Below are positions 49,833 through 58,517 of a stretch of 64,000 nt of DNA, piece after piece. The stretch is from the NCBI RefSeq assembly GCF_006494655.1, contig NZ_VHIM01000004.1:310001-374000 (forward strand), written 5' to 3'. Under the pieces are notes generated by a model, which saw only the letters and a list, made by a program, of their open reading frames with translations, made no database searches and was not told the DNA's origin. How positions within the stretch are numbered: the stretch's first letter is position 1; each line of letters opens with the position of its first letter. Both the position numbers and the translations under genes were made by a program. The DNA comes from Arthrobacter agilis. Its GTDB lineage: Bacteria; Actinomycetota; Actinomycetes; Actinomycetales; Micrococcaceae.

Positions 49833-51356
49833 ATGTCAGCAGCCGCGCCCACCGCGACACCAGAACTCACCCCTGTCGAACGCCAGTCCGTCGCGCGTAC
49901 CCTCAGGAACCCTCGCCTGCTCAAGACCGAGGTCCTCGCAGGGCTCGTGGTGGCGCTCGCCCTCATCCCGGAAGCGATCGCGTTCTCGATCATCGCCGGC
50001 GTCGATCCCCGCCTCGGCCTGTTCGCCTCCTTCACCATGGCTGTCTCCATCGCATTCCTCGGCGGCAGACCGGCGATGATCTCGGCCGCCACCGGCGCAG
50101 TCGCGCTCGTGATCGCACCGTTGGTGGCAAGTCACGGCGTCGACTACTTCATCGCGGCCGTCATCCTCGGCGGCCTGTTCCAGGTGATCCTCGGGATCAC
50201 GGGGGTGGCGCGCCTCATGCGCTTCATCCCACGGTCGGTCATGGTCGGATTCGTCAACGCCCTCGCCATCCTCATCTTCATGTCGCAGGTGCCCGAGCTC
50301 ATCGGCGTCCCCTGGCTCGTGTACCCGATGGTCGCCGTGGGACTCCTCATCGTCTTCGGCCTGCCCCGCGTCACCCAGGTGGTACCGGCCCCGCTCGTCG
50401 CCATCGTGGTGCTCACCGTGTTCGCGGTTCTGGCGAACGTGCTCGTACCGACGGTCGGGGACAAGGGCGAACTACCCGAGAGTCTGCCCTCCCTCTTCTT
50501 CCCGAACGTCCCGCTGACTCTCGAGACGCTGCAGATCGTCGCCCCGTTCGCCCTGGCCCTGGCCGCCGTCGGGCTCCTCGAATCCCTCATGACGGCCAAA
50601 CTCGTCGACGACATCACCGACACCCGCTCGAACAAGACGCGCGAGTCGTGGGGACAGGGGGCAGCGAACATCATCACCGGGTTCTTCGGCGGCATGGGCG
50701 GCTGCGCCATGATCGGCCAGACGATGATCAACGTCAAAGCCTCCGGAGCACGCACCCGGATCTCGACGTTCCTCGCCGGGATCTTCCTGCTCATCCTCGT
50801 CGTCGCCCTGGGCGGCATCGTCGCGCTCATTCCCATGGCCGCCCTCGTCGCCGTCATGATCTTCGTGTCCATCGCCACCTTCGACTGGCACAGCATCCAG
50901 CCCGCCACCCTCAAGCGCATGCCCAAGAGCGAGACCACCGTCATGCTCGCCACCGTCATCGTCACGGTGTGGACCCACAACCTCGCCATCGGCGTGGGCG
51001 TCGGAGTCCTCGTCGCCATGGTGGCCTTCGCCCGCCGGGTCGCCCACTTCGTCACGGTCGACCGCACCGAGGAGACCGTCGACGGCGAGCGTCACGCCAC
51101 CTACACGGTGAACGGTGAGCTTTTCTTCGCTTCCTCCAACGACCTCTACACGCAGTTCGACTACGCCCTCGATCCGCAGCGCGTCACCATCGACCTGCAC
51201 GGCTCGCACCTGTGGGACGCCTCGACCATCGCCGCACTCGACGCCATCCAGGAGAAATACCACTCCCACGGCACCGAGGTGGACGTCGTTGGCCTCAACG
51301 AGGCGTCGTCCATGATGCGCGAACGTCTCGGAGGGAAGCTCGGCGCGGGTCACTGA
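49833..51356 (+). CDS. SulP-family anion transporter with STAS domain
   Basis: 507 residues. SulP core: GLVVALALIPEAIAFSIIAG, GRPAMISAATGAVALVIAPL and FFGGMGGCAMIGQTMINVKA, ten to twelve helices, then a C-terminal STAS domain (about 420-507; VTIDLHGSHLWDASTIAALD). The ATG at 49833 has AAGGA upstream; an ATG five codons earlier is weaker. Members carry sulfate, bicarbonate or dicarboxylates; without sulfate-assimilation neighbours the substrate is open. Probably controlled by the divergent MerR regulator (inference). Confidence 0.93.
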   Translation: MSAAAPTATPELTPVERQSVARTLRNPRLLKTEVLAGLVVALALIPEAIAFSIIAGVDPRLGLFASFTMAVSIAFLGGRPAMISAATGAVALVIAPLVASHGVDYFIAAVILGGLFQVILGITGVARLMRFIPRSVMVGFVNALAILIFMSQVPELIGVPWLVYPMVAVGLLIVFGLPRVTQVVPAPLVAIVVLTVFAVLANVLVPTVGDKGELPESLPSLFFPNVPLTLETLQIVAPFALALAAVGLLESLMTAKLVDDITDTRSNKTRESWGQGAANIITGFFGGMGGCAMIGQTMINVKASGARTRISTFLAGIFLLILVVALGGIVALIPMAALVAVMIFVSIATFDWHSIQPATLKRMPKSETTVMLATVIVTVWTHNLAIGVGVGVLVAMVAFARRVAHFVTVDRTEETVDGERHATYTVNGELFFASSNDLYTQFDYALDPQRVTIDLHGSHLWDASTIAALDAIQEKYHSHGTEVDVVGLNEASSMMRERLGGKLGAGH

Positions 51357-51372
51357 TGCGCGCGACGCTCGC

Positions 51373-52485
51373 TCACGAATTGGATTCGTCCTGTTCCGCG
51401 AGCTCACGCCGTTCGCGCTCCCGTCTGCTGTACGTGGCGTCACGCACAGCGGCATCACCGTCGAAATTCGATCCGAGTGCGCCTGCGAAGATGCCCAGCG
51501 ATGCCGACAACCAGCTGAGGTTCGCGTAGTCGGCGAGCGAAACGGGATGCCCGAGCTGTGACCGCAGATAGCCGCCCGAGATGATGGCGAGGGAGCCGAG
51601 CAGCACCGCCAGGTAGAGACCCGCGTACATCACCATCACGCTCAGGAACACCGTGACGACTGTCGCCGTGTTGTCCAGCGCCGCGGGTGTCCGATCGACC
51701 TCGGTCTGATGGGTGGACCACAACCCGTTGTGGACGATCAGCCAGCCGGTCAGGGTGAGGACCGCCAGCACGCTGACCAGGAGGAGCCGTAGCGCACTCG
51801 AGGAATCCGCCATGTTCCAGATGGAGGCATAGAAAATGCCGAAGGCTCCTGTCGCCATCGCGGCCGCGGCCGCACTGGACAGGGAACCTACGAGTCTGCC
51901 CGGCCGGTTGCTGCGGACCATCCCGCCCAGCAGGCGCCATCGGCCCCACCGTCCAGCGATGGTCCGGTAGTTCGTTTCCGGTCCGGCCTGCGGATCTCCC
52001 GGTCCGTGCGCTTCGCCACTCGCCGAGCCGTCACCCGCCGACCTGCCTGCACGGTTCGGATCGCCGTCATGATCGGCAGCAACCTGCGGGCCGGCCAGTT
52101 CCGCGATGACCCGCAGCAGTTCGGTCCGCAGCTTGTGCCGGATCCGGAAGCCACCGAAGGCGGGAAGCGAGATCAGCGCCCCTCGACAGGTCGCGTCCCA
52201 TTCGGTCACGAGGGTCCGGTGGTCATGGGTGCGGGGCAGGTCGGTGAGGTACACCACGAGATCCCACCCGTGGGTGGCCCGGAGCCCCTCCGCCCGTTCC
52301 ATGAGGGCGATCCGCCCGTTGGTGTCCAGTGGCAATGTCTGGCGGCTGACCTGCACTTCCCACGACGGCTCCGACGATTCCCGGTCACCGGTCACCCAGC
52401 CGATGTCCTCGCGGATCGTCGCTTCGAGCTGACGGGCGAGCCGCTCCGGAAGCCCCGGGTCCGCCATCAGACCGAGAACAGCCAT
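51373..52485 (-). CDS. Hypothetical two-part membrane protein
   Basis: 370 residues, not recognised. The first half (1-135) is soluble and conserved in style (GWDLVVYLTDLPRTHDHRTL, FGGFRIRHKLRTELLRVIAE); a Gly/Asp-rich linker follows (140-170); then about four to five transmembrane helices (200-345, e.g. MVMYAGLYLAVLLGSLAIIS) and a charged C-terminus. ATG 52485 with GAGGAGGAA upstream. Convergent with the SulP gene. Confidence 0.68.
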   Translation of the reverse strand: MAVLGLMADPGLPERLARQLEATIREDIGWVTGDRESSEPSWEVQVSRQTLPLDTNGRIALMERAEGLRATHGWDLVVYLTDLPRTHDHRTLVTEWDATCRGALISLPAFGGFRIRHKLRTELLRVIAELAGPQVAADHDGDPNRAGRSAGDGSASGEAHGPGDPQAGPETNYRTIAGRWGRWRLLGGMVRSNRPGRLVGSLSSAAAAAMATGAFGIFYASIWNMADSSSALRLLLVSVLAVLTLTGWLIVHNGLWSTHQTEVDRTPAALDNTATVVTVFLSVMVMYAGLYLAVLLGSLAIISGGYLRSQLGHPVSLADYANLSWLSASLGIFAGALGSNFDGDAAVRDATYSRRERERRELAEQDESNS

Positions 52486-52716
52486 CGTGTGCACTTCCTC
52501 CTCTAGGTCCTGCCCGGCATGCCGTCGCTACCCTTCCACTGTTGGTCCCCGGTGCCAGCCGTCGTCCCGTTCTATCAATGAAACGGCCCACTGTCGCAGT
52601 GCTTGCGGAGACGCAATTGTGCCTTGACCCTCCTGGCATGCCCCTGTTTGGTTGGCTGCGGGTCCACCCGGCGTGCAACGCCGGCCCGTCGAATCGTCCC
52701 CGAGGTCAGAGTCAGC

Positions 52717-54189
52717 ATGGATTTTCAGCAGTGGTGGGGGTCTGTGCCGGCTTCGATCACCGTCGGCGTGACGATCCTGGACATGGCGATCCGGCTCGCG
52801 GCTCTCGGGATCGTGCCGCACAATCGCCGGCCGGCCGCAGCTCTGGGGTGGCTGACTGTCATCTTCTTCATGCCCGTCATCGGTCTGGTCCTGTTCCTGC
52901 TGCTCGGCACGTCCACCCTCGGGAAACGGCGGCGGACCCTCGAGCAGCACGTACCGGAGCAGCACTTGCCTGCGGGAACACTCCAAGGGGCGAGCACCGT
53001 GGTCGACGCCCTGCCGGAGTGGGCGAGTGCCATGGTCCGGATGAATGAGAGCAACGGCGGGCTTCCCGTGACGACAGGCAACAGCGCCGATCTGCTTCCC
53101 GACTATGAAGCCAGTATCGACGCGATGACCGAGTCCGTCCGGCAGGCGGTGTCATTCGTCCATGTCGAGTTCTACATCGCGGTGTCCGACGACACCACCG
53201 AATCCCTGTTCCACGCCCTCGAGGAAGCACACCACCGCGGTGTCCAGGTGAGGGTCCTGCTCGATCACGTCGGCAGCGCAGGATTTCCCGGGTACAAGGC
53301 GGCGACCAGGCGGCTCGATGGGGCGGGAATCGCCTGGCGGCTCATGCTTCCCGTCGCCTCCCCCCGCTTCCACTACCAGCGCCCGGACCTGCGCAACCAC
53401 CGGAAGGTCCTCGTCATCGACAATCGAGTCGGTTTCACGGGCTCGCAGAACATCATCGACGCCAGCTACAACAAAAAGTCGAACAAACGCCGCGGGTTGC
53501 AGTGGCGCGACCTGATGGTGCGCATCGAAGGGCCCGCCGTCCCGCAGCTCAACGCGGTCTTCCGCGCCGACTGGACCGCGGAGACCAACGAGGACATCCC
53601 CGACAATGCACCACCCATCGCCGGTCCGCCGCCGGGCCACCTGTCCTGTCAGATCCTGCCCAGTGGGCCCGGGAACACCAACGAGTCGAACCTCCGACTG
53701 TTCCTCGCGATGATCTACAACGCCCGGGATCAGGTCACGATCTGCAGCCCGTACTTCGTCCCCGACGAATCCCTCCTCCTGGCCGTCACCTCCGCCGTCC
53801 AACGCGGTGTGGAGGTCCGGCTGCTGATGGGCTCCACCTCGGATCATTTCCTCACCCACCATGCCCAGCGCTCCTACTACGAGATGCTCCTCGCCGCCGG
53901 GGTCGCCATCCACCTCTACCCCGAGCCGTTCGTCCTGCACTCGAAGTTCGTCGTCATCGATGGGCAGGTCAGCGTCGTCGCGTCCTCCAACATGGACATC
54001 CGCTCCTTCGCCCTCAACCAGGAAGTCAATCTCCTCGTCCTCGACGCCGACTTCGCCCGGCGCCTGGGCTCACTCACCGATGAGTACATCGACGGGAGCC
54101 ACCAACTGCACCAGGACACCTGGGCCGAACGCCCCCTTCACGCGAAATTCCTCGACAACGCGTGCCGCCTCACCGCCAACCTCCAATGA
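52717..54189 (+). CDS. Cardiolipin synthase (phospholipase D superfamily)
   Basis: 490 residues. Two N-terminal transmembrane helices (about 12-32 and 43-65), then two HKD catalytic motifs: NHRKVLVIDNRVGFTGSQN (His near 228) and HSKFVVIDGQVSVVASSNMD (His near 408). Makes cardiolipin from phosphatidylglycerol at the membrane. ATG 52717 after GAGGTCAGAGTCAGC. Length matches bacterial Cls. A heptanucleotide repeat separates it from the DUF305 gene downstream. Confidence 0.93.
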   Translation: MDFQQWWGSVPASITVGVTILDMAIRLAALGIVPHNRRPAAALGWLTVIFFMPVIGLVLFLLLGTSTLGKRRRTLEQHVPEQHLPAGTLQGASTVVDALPEWASAMVRMNESNGGLPVTTGNSADLLPDYEASIDAMTESVRQAVSFVHVEFYIAVSDDTTESLFHALEEAHHRGVQVRVLLDHVGSAGFPGYKAATRRLDGAGIAWRLMLPVASPRFHYQRPDLRNHRKVLVIDNRVGFTGSQNIIDASYNKKSNKRRGLQWRDLMVRIEGPAVPQLNAVFRADWTAETNEDIPDNAPPIAGPPPGHLSCQILPSGPGNTNESNLRLFLAMIYNARDQVTICSPYFVPDESLLLAVTSAVQRGVEVRLLMGSTSDHFLTHHAQRSYYEMLLAAGVAIHLYPEPFVLHSKFVVIDGQVSVVASSNMDIRSFALNQEVNLLVLDADFARRLGSLTDEYIDGSHQLHQDTWAERPLHAKFLDNACRLTANLQ

Positions 54190-54230
54190 CACCGCCTCCG
54201 GGCGCCGATGCAACCAACCAGAAACCAGGA

Positions 54231-54265
54231 AACAGAGAACAGAGAACAGAGAACAGAGAACAGAG
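54231..54265 (+). repeat. Five tandem AACAGAG heptamers in the DUF305 leader
   Basis: Five perfect copies of AACAGAG end 13 bases before the start codon of the DUF305 gene and directly upstream of its GAAGGA ribosome site. Copy changes would move the translation leader, a candidate for phase variation. Confidence 0.8.
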
Positions 54266-54278
54266 GAAGGACATCACG

Positions 54279-54875
54279 ATGAACGCGAACCCGAAGGACC
54301 AGCAGCAGGGTGACCAGCCCTCGGCTCAGGCGAAAGAGGACGACGGCCGTCGTCGTGAACGCCGCATGTACCTGAGATTCGGCATCATGATCGCCACGTC
54401 GACCGTGGTGATGTTCGTGCTCACCTACACGAACGTCTTCCGCATCGATCACGTGCGCTGGAGTGAGGAACGCTTCTACATGGCCCTGCTCATGGGTAGC
54501 GCGATGGCCATCGTGATGCTGTGCTTCATGTGGTCGATGATGTACAAGAACGTCAAGATCAACTTCGCGATCATCGTGGGCGTGGTCATCCTCGGCGGTG
54601 CGGCGCTCGGCCTGTCCAGGTCCCAACTGCTGGTCGACGACCTGGCGTACATGAAAGCCATGATCCCGCACCACTCGATCGCGATCCTGACCAGCGAACG
54701 CGCCGGCATCGACGACGTCCGGGTCCGTGAACTCGCGGACGAGATCATCGAAGCCCAACGTCGGGAGATCGCGGAGATGAACTGGCTCATCGAGGACATC
54801 CAGGAAAACGGCGTCGTCACCACCGAGGAGGACGCCGGCCTCCGGCCGGTCCCCGAGTTCACGGTCAGCCCGTAG
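54279..54875 (+). CDS. DUF305-like membrane protein
   Basis: 198 residues: charged N-terminus, three transmembrane helices (about 32-52, 70-88, 92-110), then a C-terminal four-helix DUF305-type segment with YMKAMIPHHSIAILTSERAG and IIEAQRREIAEMNWLIEDIQ. DUF305 proteins carry His/Met sets suited to metal (copper) binding; here the double His-His is present. ATG with GAAGGACATCACG upstream, behind a heptamer array. Confidence 0.8.
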   Translation: MNANPKDQQQGDQPSAQAKEDDGRRRERRMYLRFGIMIATSTVVMFVLTYTNVFRIDHVRWSEERFYMALLMGSAMAIVMLCFMWSMMYKNVKINFAIIVGVVILGGAALGLSRSQLLVDDLAYMKAMIPHHSIAILTSERAGIDDVRVRELADEIIEAQRREIAEMNWLIEDIQENGVVTTEEDAGLRPVPEFTVSP

Positions 54876-55002
54876 GCGCCGGAAGTGCCGCAGGATGCCA
54901 CAGAAAACACCGCCACGGGGTGAAAATTGCCCAGCGGGCGTGGCAGGTTTCGGCCGAATAACGATGCGGCACAACGGGCGCTCTGTGCTTGCGCCGAAAA
55001 AG

Positions 55003-55014
55003 TAAGGCTGCTTA
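55003..55014 (+). promoter_or_regulatory. Degenerate iron-box-like inverted repeat
   Basis: TAAGGCTGCTTA shares the half site TAAGGCT with the two good iron boxes of the window and is a partial dyad. It lies 80 bases upstream of a lipoprotein gene that precedes a Tp34-like iron-protein gene. Weak. Confidence 0.3.
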
Positions 55015-55093
55015 CGGTTGGTTGGTACCGCCCCGGGTTTCACCGCACGCAGGCAGAGCCCGGGGACACTTTCCACCACGTTGGAGGATCACC

Positions 55094-55642
55094 ATGACGA
55101 CACGCAACCGCCACAGCACCCGCCTGGCCATCGCAGGTATTGTCGCCGCCGCAGGGCTCGGCCTCGCAGGCTGCAACACGGAAGGGCCCGAAGAGGGCGT
55201 CGATGTCGAGGACATCAGCGAGGGCGAGATCGCCGAGTCCTCCCCCGCAGCCGACCCGGAAGTGTCCGGCGTCCCCGAAGCCGCTCCCGGCCTGGGATAC
55301 AGCGGCCTCTACGACCAGAACTTCTACGACGAGGCCGACGCCTACGTGGGCCAGGAAGTGACGGTCTCCGCCGAGGTGACCGAGAACATCTCCGACGACA
55401 CGTTCGTGATCGCGGGTGCCGATGACACCGCAGTCGACCCGCTGCTGATCGTCGAAGAAGTTGAGGTCCCCTCCCTGAACGAGGGAGAGGTCGTCCAGCT
55501 CACCGGCACCGTCCAGGAGAACTTCGACGTCGCGGCTGCCGAGGAGACGCTCGGCATGGATCTGGAGGACGAACTCTACGCCGACTACATCGGAGAGCCC
55601 TACCTCTCTATCACCAGCGGCGAGGTCCTCGAGGAAAACTGA
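55094..55642 (+). CDS. Acidic lipoprotein
   Basis: 182 residues. The signal peptide ends in lipobox LAGC (Cys27). A very acidic linker (Glu/Asp/Ser/Pro) is followed by an OB-like beta domain: AYVGQEVTVSAEVTENISDD, TFVIAGADDTAVDPLLIVEE, EVVQLTGTVQENFDVAAAEE. No cysteine beyond the lipid anchor. Not recognised; the fold may bind a ligand or metal outside the cell. GGAGGATCACC before the ATG. Possibly an operon with the next gene. Confidence 0.75.
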   Translation: MTTRNRHSTRLAIAGIVAAAGLGLAGCNTEGPEEGVDVEDISEGEIAESSPAADPEVSGVPEAAPGLGYSGLYDQNFYDEADAYVGQEVTVSAEVTENISDDTFVIAGADDTAVDPLLIVEEVEVPSLNEGEVVQLTGTVQENFDVAAAEETLGMDLEDELYADYIGEPYLSITSGEVLEEN

Positions 55643-55691
55643 GCCGACCCGATCCAGCACCCAGAAAGGTCACCGGGAAGGGAGCCTGACA

Positions 55692-56264
55692 ATGCAGCAG
55701 CAGAAGCTACCCATGTACCCGACGTCCTCCGAGGCCACCGGTCCGCAACTGGACAGGGCGCGCGCCCAGGGAGAGGCCTATCGGGACGCCCTGACCTACC
55801 TGGTCGAGGAGGTCGCCCACGACGGCGGAACCTGGCAGGCCGGCGAGTACACGGTGGGCTAAGCCATCAAGGACGCCGAAGGCATGTACCGCTTCGACCA
55901 CGGCCAGTTGACGTGGCAAAACCCGGACGACGGGAACGCCCACGTGGAGATCGCCGTCCAGGACGCGTCCGACGGCCGGTTCGTGCCGGCCCTATCGGTC
56001 AGCGCGACCCTGATAACACCCGGAGGGCAGGGACTGGGACCGCACGCGCAGGAGCTGGTATGGCACCCCATGCTCTATCACTACGCCCGGAACCGGACCC
56101 TGCCCGAGGACGGCGAGTACACCCTCAGGGTGCACATCGAACCGCCCACCTTCATGCGCCACGACGAAATCAACGGTCGCCGTTTCACCGAAGCGGTCGA
56201 CATCGAATTCACGGGCGTCCAGATCGAACGCGGAGCCGAATCCGTCACCCCGCCCACGCCGTGA
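55692..56264 (+). pseudogene. Tp34-like iron-associated protein gene with one in-frame stop
   Basis: A continuous 190-codon frame from ATG 55692 to TGA 56264 is interrupted only by TAA at codon 57 (55860-55862). The context YTVG-stop-AIKDAEGMY looks like the VGYAxxxAEGMY segment of periplasmic iron-protein (Tp34/P19-related) relatives, so TAC or TAT to TAA is the simplest change. The downstream part retains WHPMLYHYARNRTLPEDGEY and LRVHIEPPTFMRHDEINGRR. No signal peptide is visible. Either a young pseudogene, a readthrough stop, or a sequencing error. Ends at a hairpin terminator. Confidence 0.7.
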
Positions 56265-56305
56265 CCCCCGGATGCCACCGCGTCCAGTCGCTGAAGCGCC
56301 GTCCG

Positions 56306-56336
56306 CGCTGCCAGCCCCGGTCAGGGGTTGGCAGCG
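56306..56336 (+). terminator. Hairpin terminator after the Tp34-like gene
   Basis: Stem CGCTGCCAGCCCC / GGGGTTGGCAGCG (thirteen pairs including one G-U) with loop GGTCA, 41 bases after the stop. Confidence 0.7.
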
Positions 56337-56434
56337 TGGTCCGGTCGCGACGGAGAGCGGGCTTCCTCGTGTTCTGGTCCTCTCCGGTTGCACTCAGGGA
56401 AAGCAGGAGGCACACACCCGGAGCCCGGCGTCGT

Positions 56435-56776
56435 TCAGTCCCGCACTCCCGCCGCAGAACTGGTGAGGAACACACCATCATCCTTCACCCGGTCGATCGC
56501 GTCTGCAGCTTCGAAGCTGTTGTTGCCCAGACCGGAACCGTCGATCTCGATGTAGCCGAGCCGGAGCAGACGCTCCCTCCGCTCCTCGGGCAGGTCGGAT
56601 CGGGCATCGAAGGCAGAAACCAGGGCCCCTGCGATGCCGCCTAGGCCCTCCGATTGCTGGCCCTCAGCCGTCACCGCCTCAGGATCTCCCATCTTGACTC
56701 CGGCAACTGTTCCGACGGCGTCTCCCGACGCGTCGAAAACGGTCATTCCTTCACGGACGGACTCGAGGGTGTTCAT
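56435..56776 (-). CDS. DUF2171/PRC-barrel-like small protein
   Basis: 113 residues. Opening MNTLESVREGMTVFDASGDA and VGTVAGVKMGD match the first strands of a PRC-barrel-like fold used by DUF2171; the C-terminus (RLGYIEIDGSGLG, RVKDDGVFLTSS) completes it. Cytosolic, function unknown. The second small PRC-barrel protein of the window (see 15294-15620). Confidence 0.72.
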   Translation of the reverse strand: MNTLESVREGMTVFDASGDAVGTVAGVKMGDPEAVTAEGQQSEGLGGIAGALVSAFDARSDLPEERRERLLRLGYIEIDGSGLGNNSFEAADAIDRVKDDGVFLTSSAAGVRD

Positions 56777-56884
56777 GACGGTCCTTTCGAGGATGTCGGT
56801 CGATATACATGCCGTGGAACCTGTCTATCCGGCGGTTCGTCGAGTTGTCGAGGACAATTTGTCCCGATCCGGGCATTGCCGGCC

Positions 56885-57427
56885 CTAACCGGACGTCGCC
56901 GGAGCAGGCTTCGTCCCGAGGAGGATGTTGAGACCCCATCCCACCGCCGTGATGAGGACGATGGCTCCCAGCATGGACAACAGTTGCGCGGGAGCTGACA
57001 GGATCCCGAGGCTGATGATGAGTGTCGTCGCCCCTGCAGGCGGGTGCGGCTTCTTAGCCCACGTCAGCACGAGCGTGGTCAGGGCGACCGAGAGGGCCCC
57101 GGCCGCCAGATGGGCCGGTGTGAGCCCACCGGCCGGCGCCGACGGATCGTCCTGCAGGCCGAAGCCGTAGAGGCAGGCGGCTCCGGCGAGAAAGCCGACA
57201 CCATGGCCGATCAGGGCATTGGACGGACGGGATGATTTCTCTCCGGGTGACTCGAAGAACAGCATGACCGTGGGACCCAGGCTGGGGAACAGCCATGGCG
57301 CATGCAGCGCCAGTCCGACGGCGCCGCTGGCGGCGAGGACGATCAGCGACAGCAGGGCAGCGTAGAGGGCGCTGCCCACCCTGTGGTGGGATGCGCGCAG
57401 CCGGGCGTGGAGCGAGTGCGGGGACAT
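56885..57427 (-). CDS. HPP-family integral membrane protein
   Basis: 180 residues, four to five helices. The HPP signature is present as KPHPPAGATTLIISLG; the N-terminal PWLFPSLGPTVMLFFESPGE is also typical. HPP proteins are linked to nitrite or nucleobase transport in plastids; role in bacteria open. Divergent from a MarR gene with only 64 bases between starts, implying control by MarR. Confidence 0.87.
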   Translation of the reverse strand: MSPHSLHARLRASHHRVGSALYAALLSLIVLAASGAVGLALHAPWLFPSLGPTVMLFFESPGEKSSRPSNALIGHGVGFLAGAACLYGFGLQDDPSAPAGGLTPAHLAAGALSVALTTLVLTWAKKPHPPAGATTLIISLGILSAPAQLLSMLGAIVLITAVGWGLNILLGTKPAPATSG

Positions 57428-57491
57428 GGTCGGGATTCTCTCGGTCGTAGGGTTTTTGCGCCCGACCAGCGGGCCATCCGATACTGGAGAC

Positions 57492-57977
57492 ATGGGCGCA
57501 GAGGACGAAGCGACGAGTGGGGAGACCGACCTCGACACCGTTGTCCGGGCGTCCAGGGTGTTCGTCGCCGTCGTAGCGAAGTCGATCGCCGAGGTGGACG
57601 ACCTCGTGACCCCGCCGCAGTGGCGGGTGCTGGTCCTCATCGCGACGCGGGGGCCGCAGACTCTCGGCGCGGTGGCGGTGGACCTCGGGGTGCATCCCTC
57701 CAATGCCACCCGGACGGGCGACCGCCTCGAGGCTGCCGGTCTGGTCCGGCGAGTGGACGACCCCGATGACCGCCGTCTTCTCCGCCTCGCACTGACCGAT
57801 GACGGGCGGGCGCTGGTCGATCGGGTGATGTCCCACCGGAGGCGGGCCCTCGGTGAGGTGGTTTCCCGGATGAGCCCCGATGACCGGCACATGCTCGAAT
57901 CTGCACTTGCCGCTTTCGCGGAGGCCGCCGGCGAGACGCCCGACGACACGATGAACGCAGCGCTCGGGCTGGGCTGA
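57492..57977 (+). CDS. MarR-family transcriptional regulator
   Basis: 161 residues; winged helix TPPQWRVLVLIATRGPQTLG, VHPSNATRTGDRLEAAGLVR, wing DDPDDRRLLRLALTDDGRAL, then a long dimer helix. GGAGAC before ATG 57492. Likely regulates itself and the divergent HPP gene from the short shared promoter. Ligand unknown. Confidence 0.9.
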   Translation: MGAEDEATSGETDLDTVVRASRVFVAVVAKSIAEVDDLVTPPQWRVLVLIATRGPQTLGAVAVDLGVHPSNATRTGDRLEAAGLVRRVDDPDDRRLLRLALTDDGRALVDRVMSHRRRALGEVVSRMSPDDRHMLESALAAFAEAAGETPDDTMNAALGLG

Positions 57978-58008
57978 CCGGAGGACCACGCCGGTCGCTG
58001 CAACTGCA

Positions 58009-58038
58009 CTGCACGCCACCGGTGAGCCAACCGTGCAG
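58009..58038. terminator. Hairpin between convergent genes
   Basis: Seven-base stem CTGCACG / CGTGCAG with a 16-base loop in the gap between the MarR and helical-protein stop codons. Confidence 0.4.
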
Positions 58039-58055
58039 GACGCCGGAGCACACGG

Positions 58056-58517
58056 TCACTCGGCGACAAGCAGAGCCTGCGGAGCAGCCTGCTTCATCCG
58101 GGTCTTCAGCCACTTCAGCTGCGTACTCGTCTGGCCGTCGCACGCCGTCACCACCGCGAGGAGTTCCTCGTCCCTCAGCCCTTGGGCGGCCTGCTTGATC
58201 ATCGTCCAGGTGATGTCCACCAGGCTGGCCAGGAGGTACAGGTCCTGAAGGTCCCGAAGGAGTCCGACGGGACCGGTGCGCGTGTCCTCCAGCCCATCCG
58301 CGTGCAGGCGCTCCGGCTCGTCGTCGTCCGCCACCTCGCCGTACCGCCGGATGACGGGTGCGAGCGCTTCCTGATGCTGATCGCACTGGGCGGCGAGCGA
58401 TTGGCAGATGAAATGGATGTCGGGCTCGTCGCCGTGGCCCTCGGACACCTGCCGGAACGAGTCCGCCAGGGTGCCCTCGGACGTGTGGAGAAGCCCGAGA
58501 TACACAGGGAGTTTCAT
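58056..58517 (-). CDS. Small helical protein coupled to the molybdoenzyme gene
   Basis: 153 residues, nearly all alpha helix, with His/Cys-containing helices (GDEPDIHFICQSLAAQCDQH) and a C-terminal helix TSTQLKWLKTRMKQAAPQAL. This looks like a four-helix (ferritin- or hemerythrin-like, or chaperone) bundle but the ligand set is incomplete. Its ATG overlaps the stop of the molybdopterin oxidoreductase gene by four bases (ATGA), so the two are made together. Candidate assembly factor or partner subunit; not a recognisable NarJ/TorD. Confidence 0.7.
   Translation of the reverse strand: MKLPVYLGLLHTSEGTLADSFRQVSEGHGDEPDIHFICQSLAAQCDQHQEALAPVIRRYGEVADDDEPERLHADGLEDTRTGPVGLLRDLQDLYLLASLVDITWTMIKQAAQGLRDEELLAVVTACDGQTSTQLKWLKTRMKQAAPQALLVAE

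Noticed and set aside
55884-56264. Independent gene starting at ATG 55884
   Set aside because: The frame is continuous with the upstream 56 codons apart from one TAA, and no ribosome site precedes this ATG, so a broken single gene is simpler.
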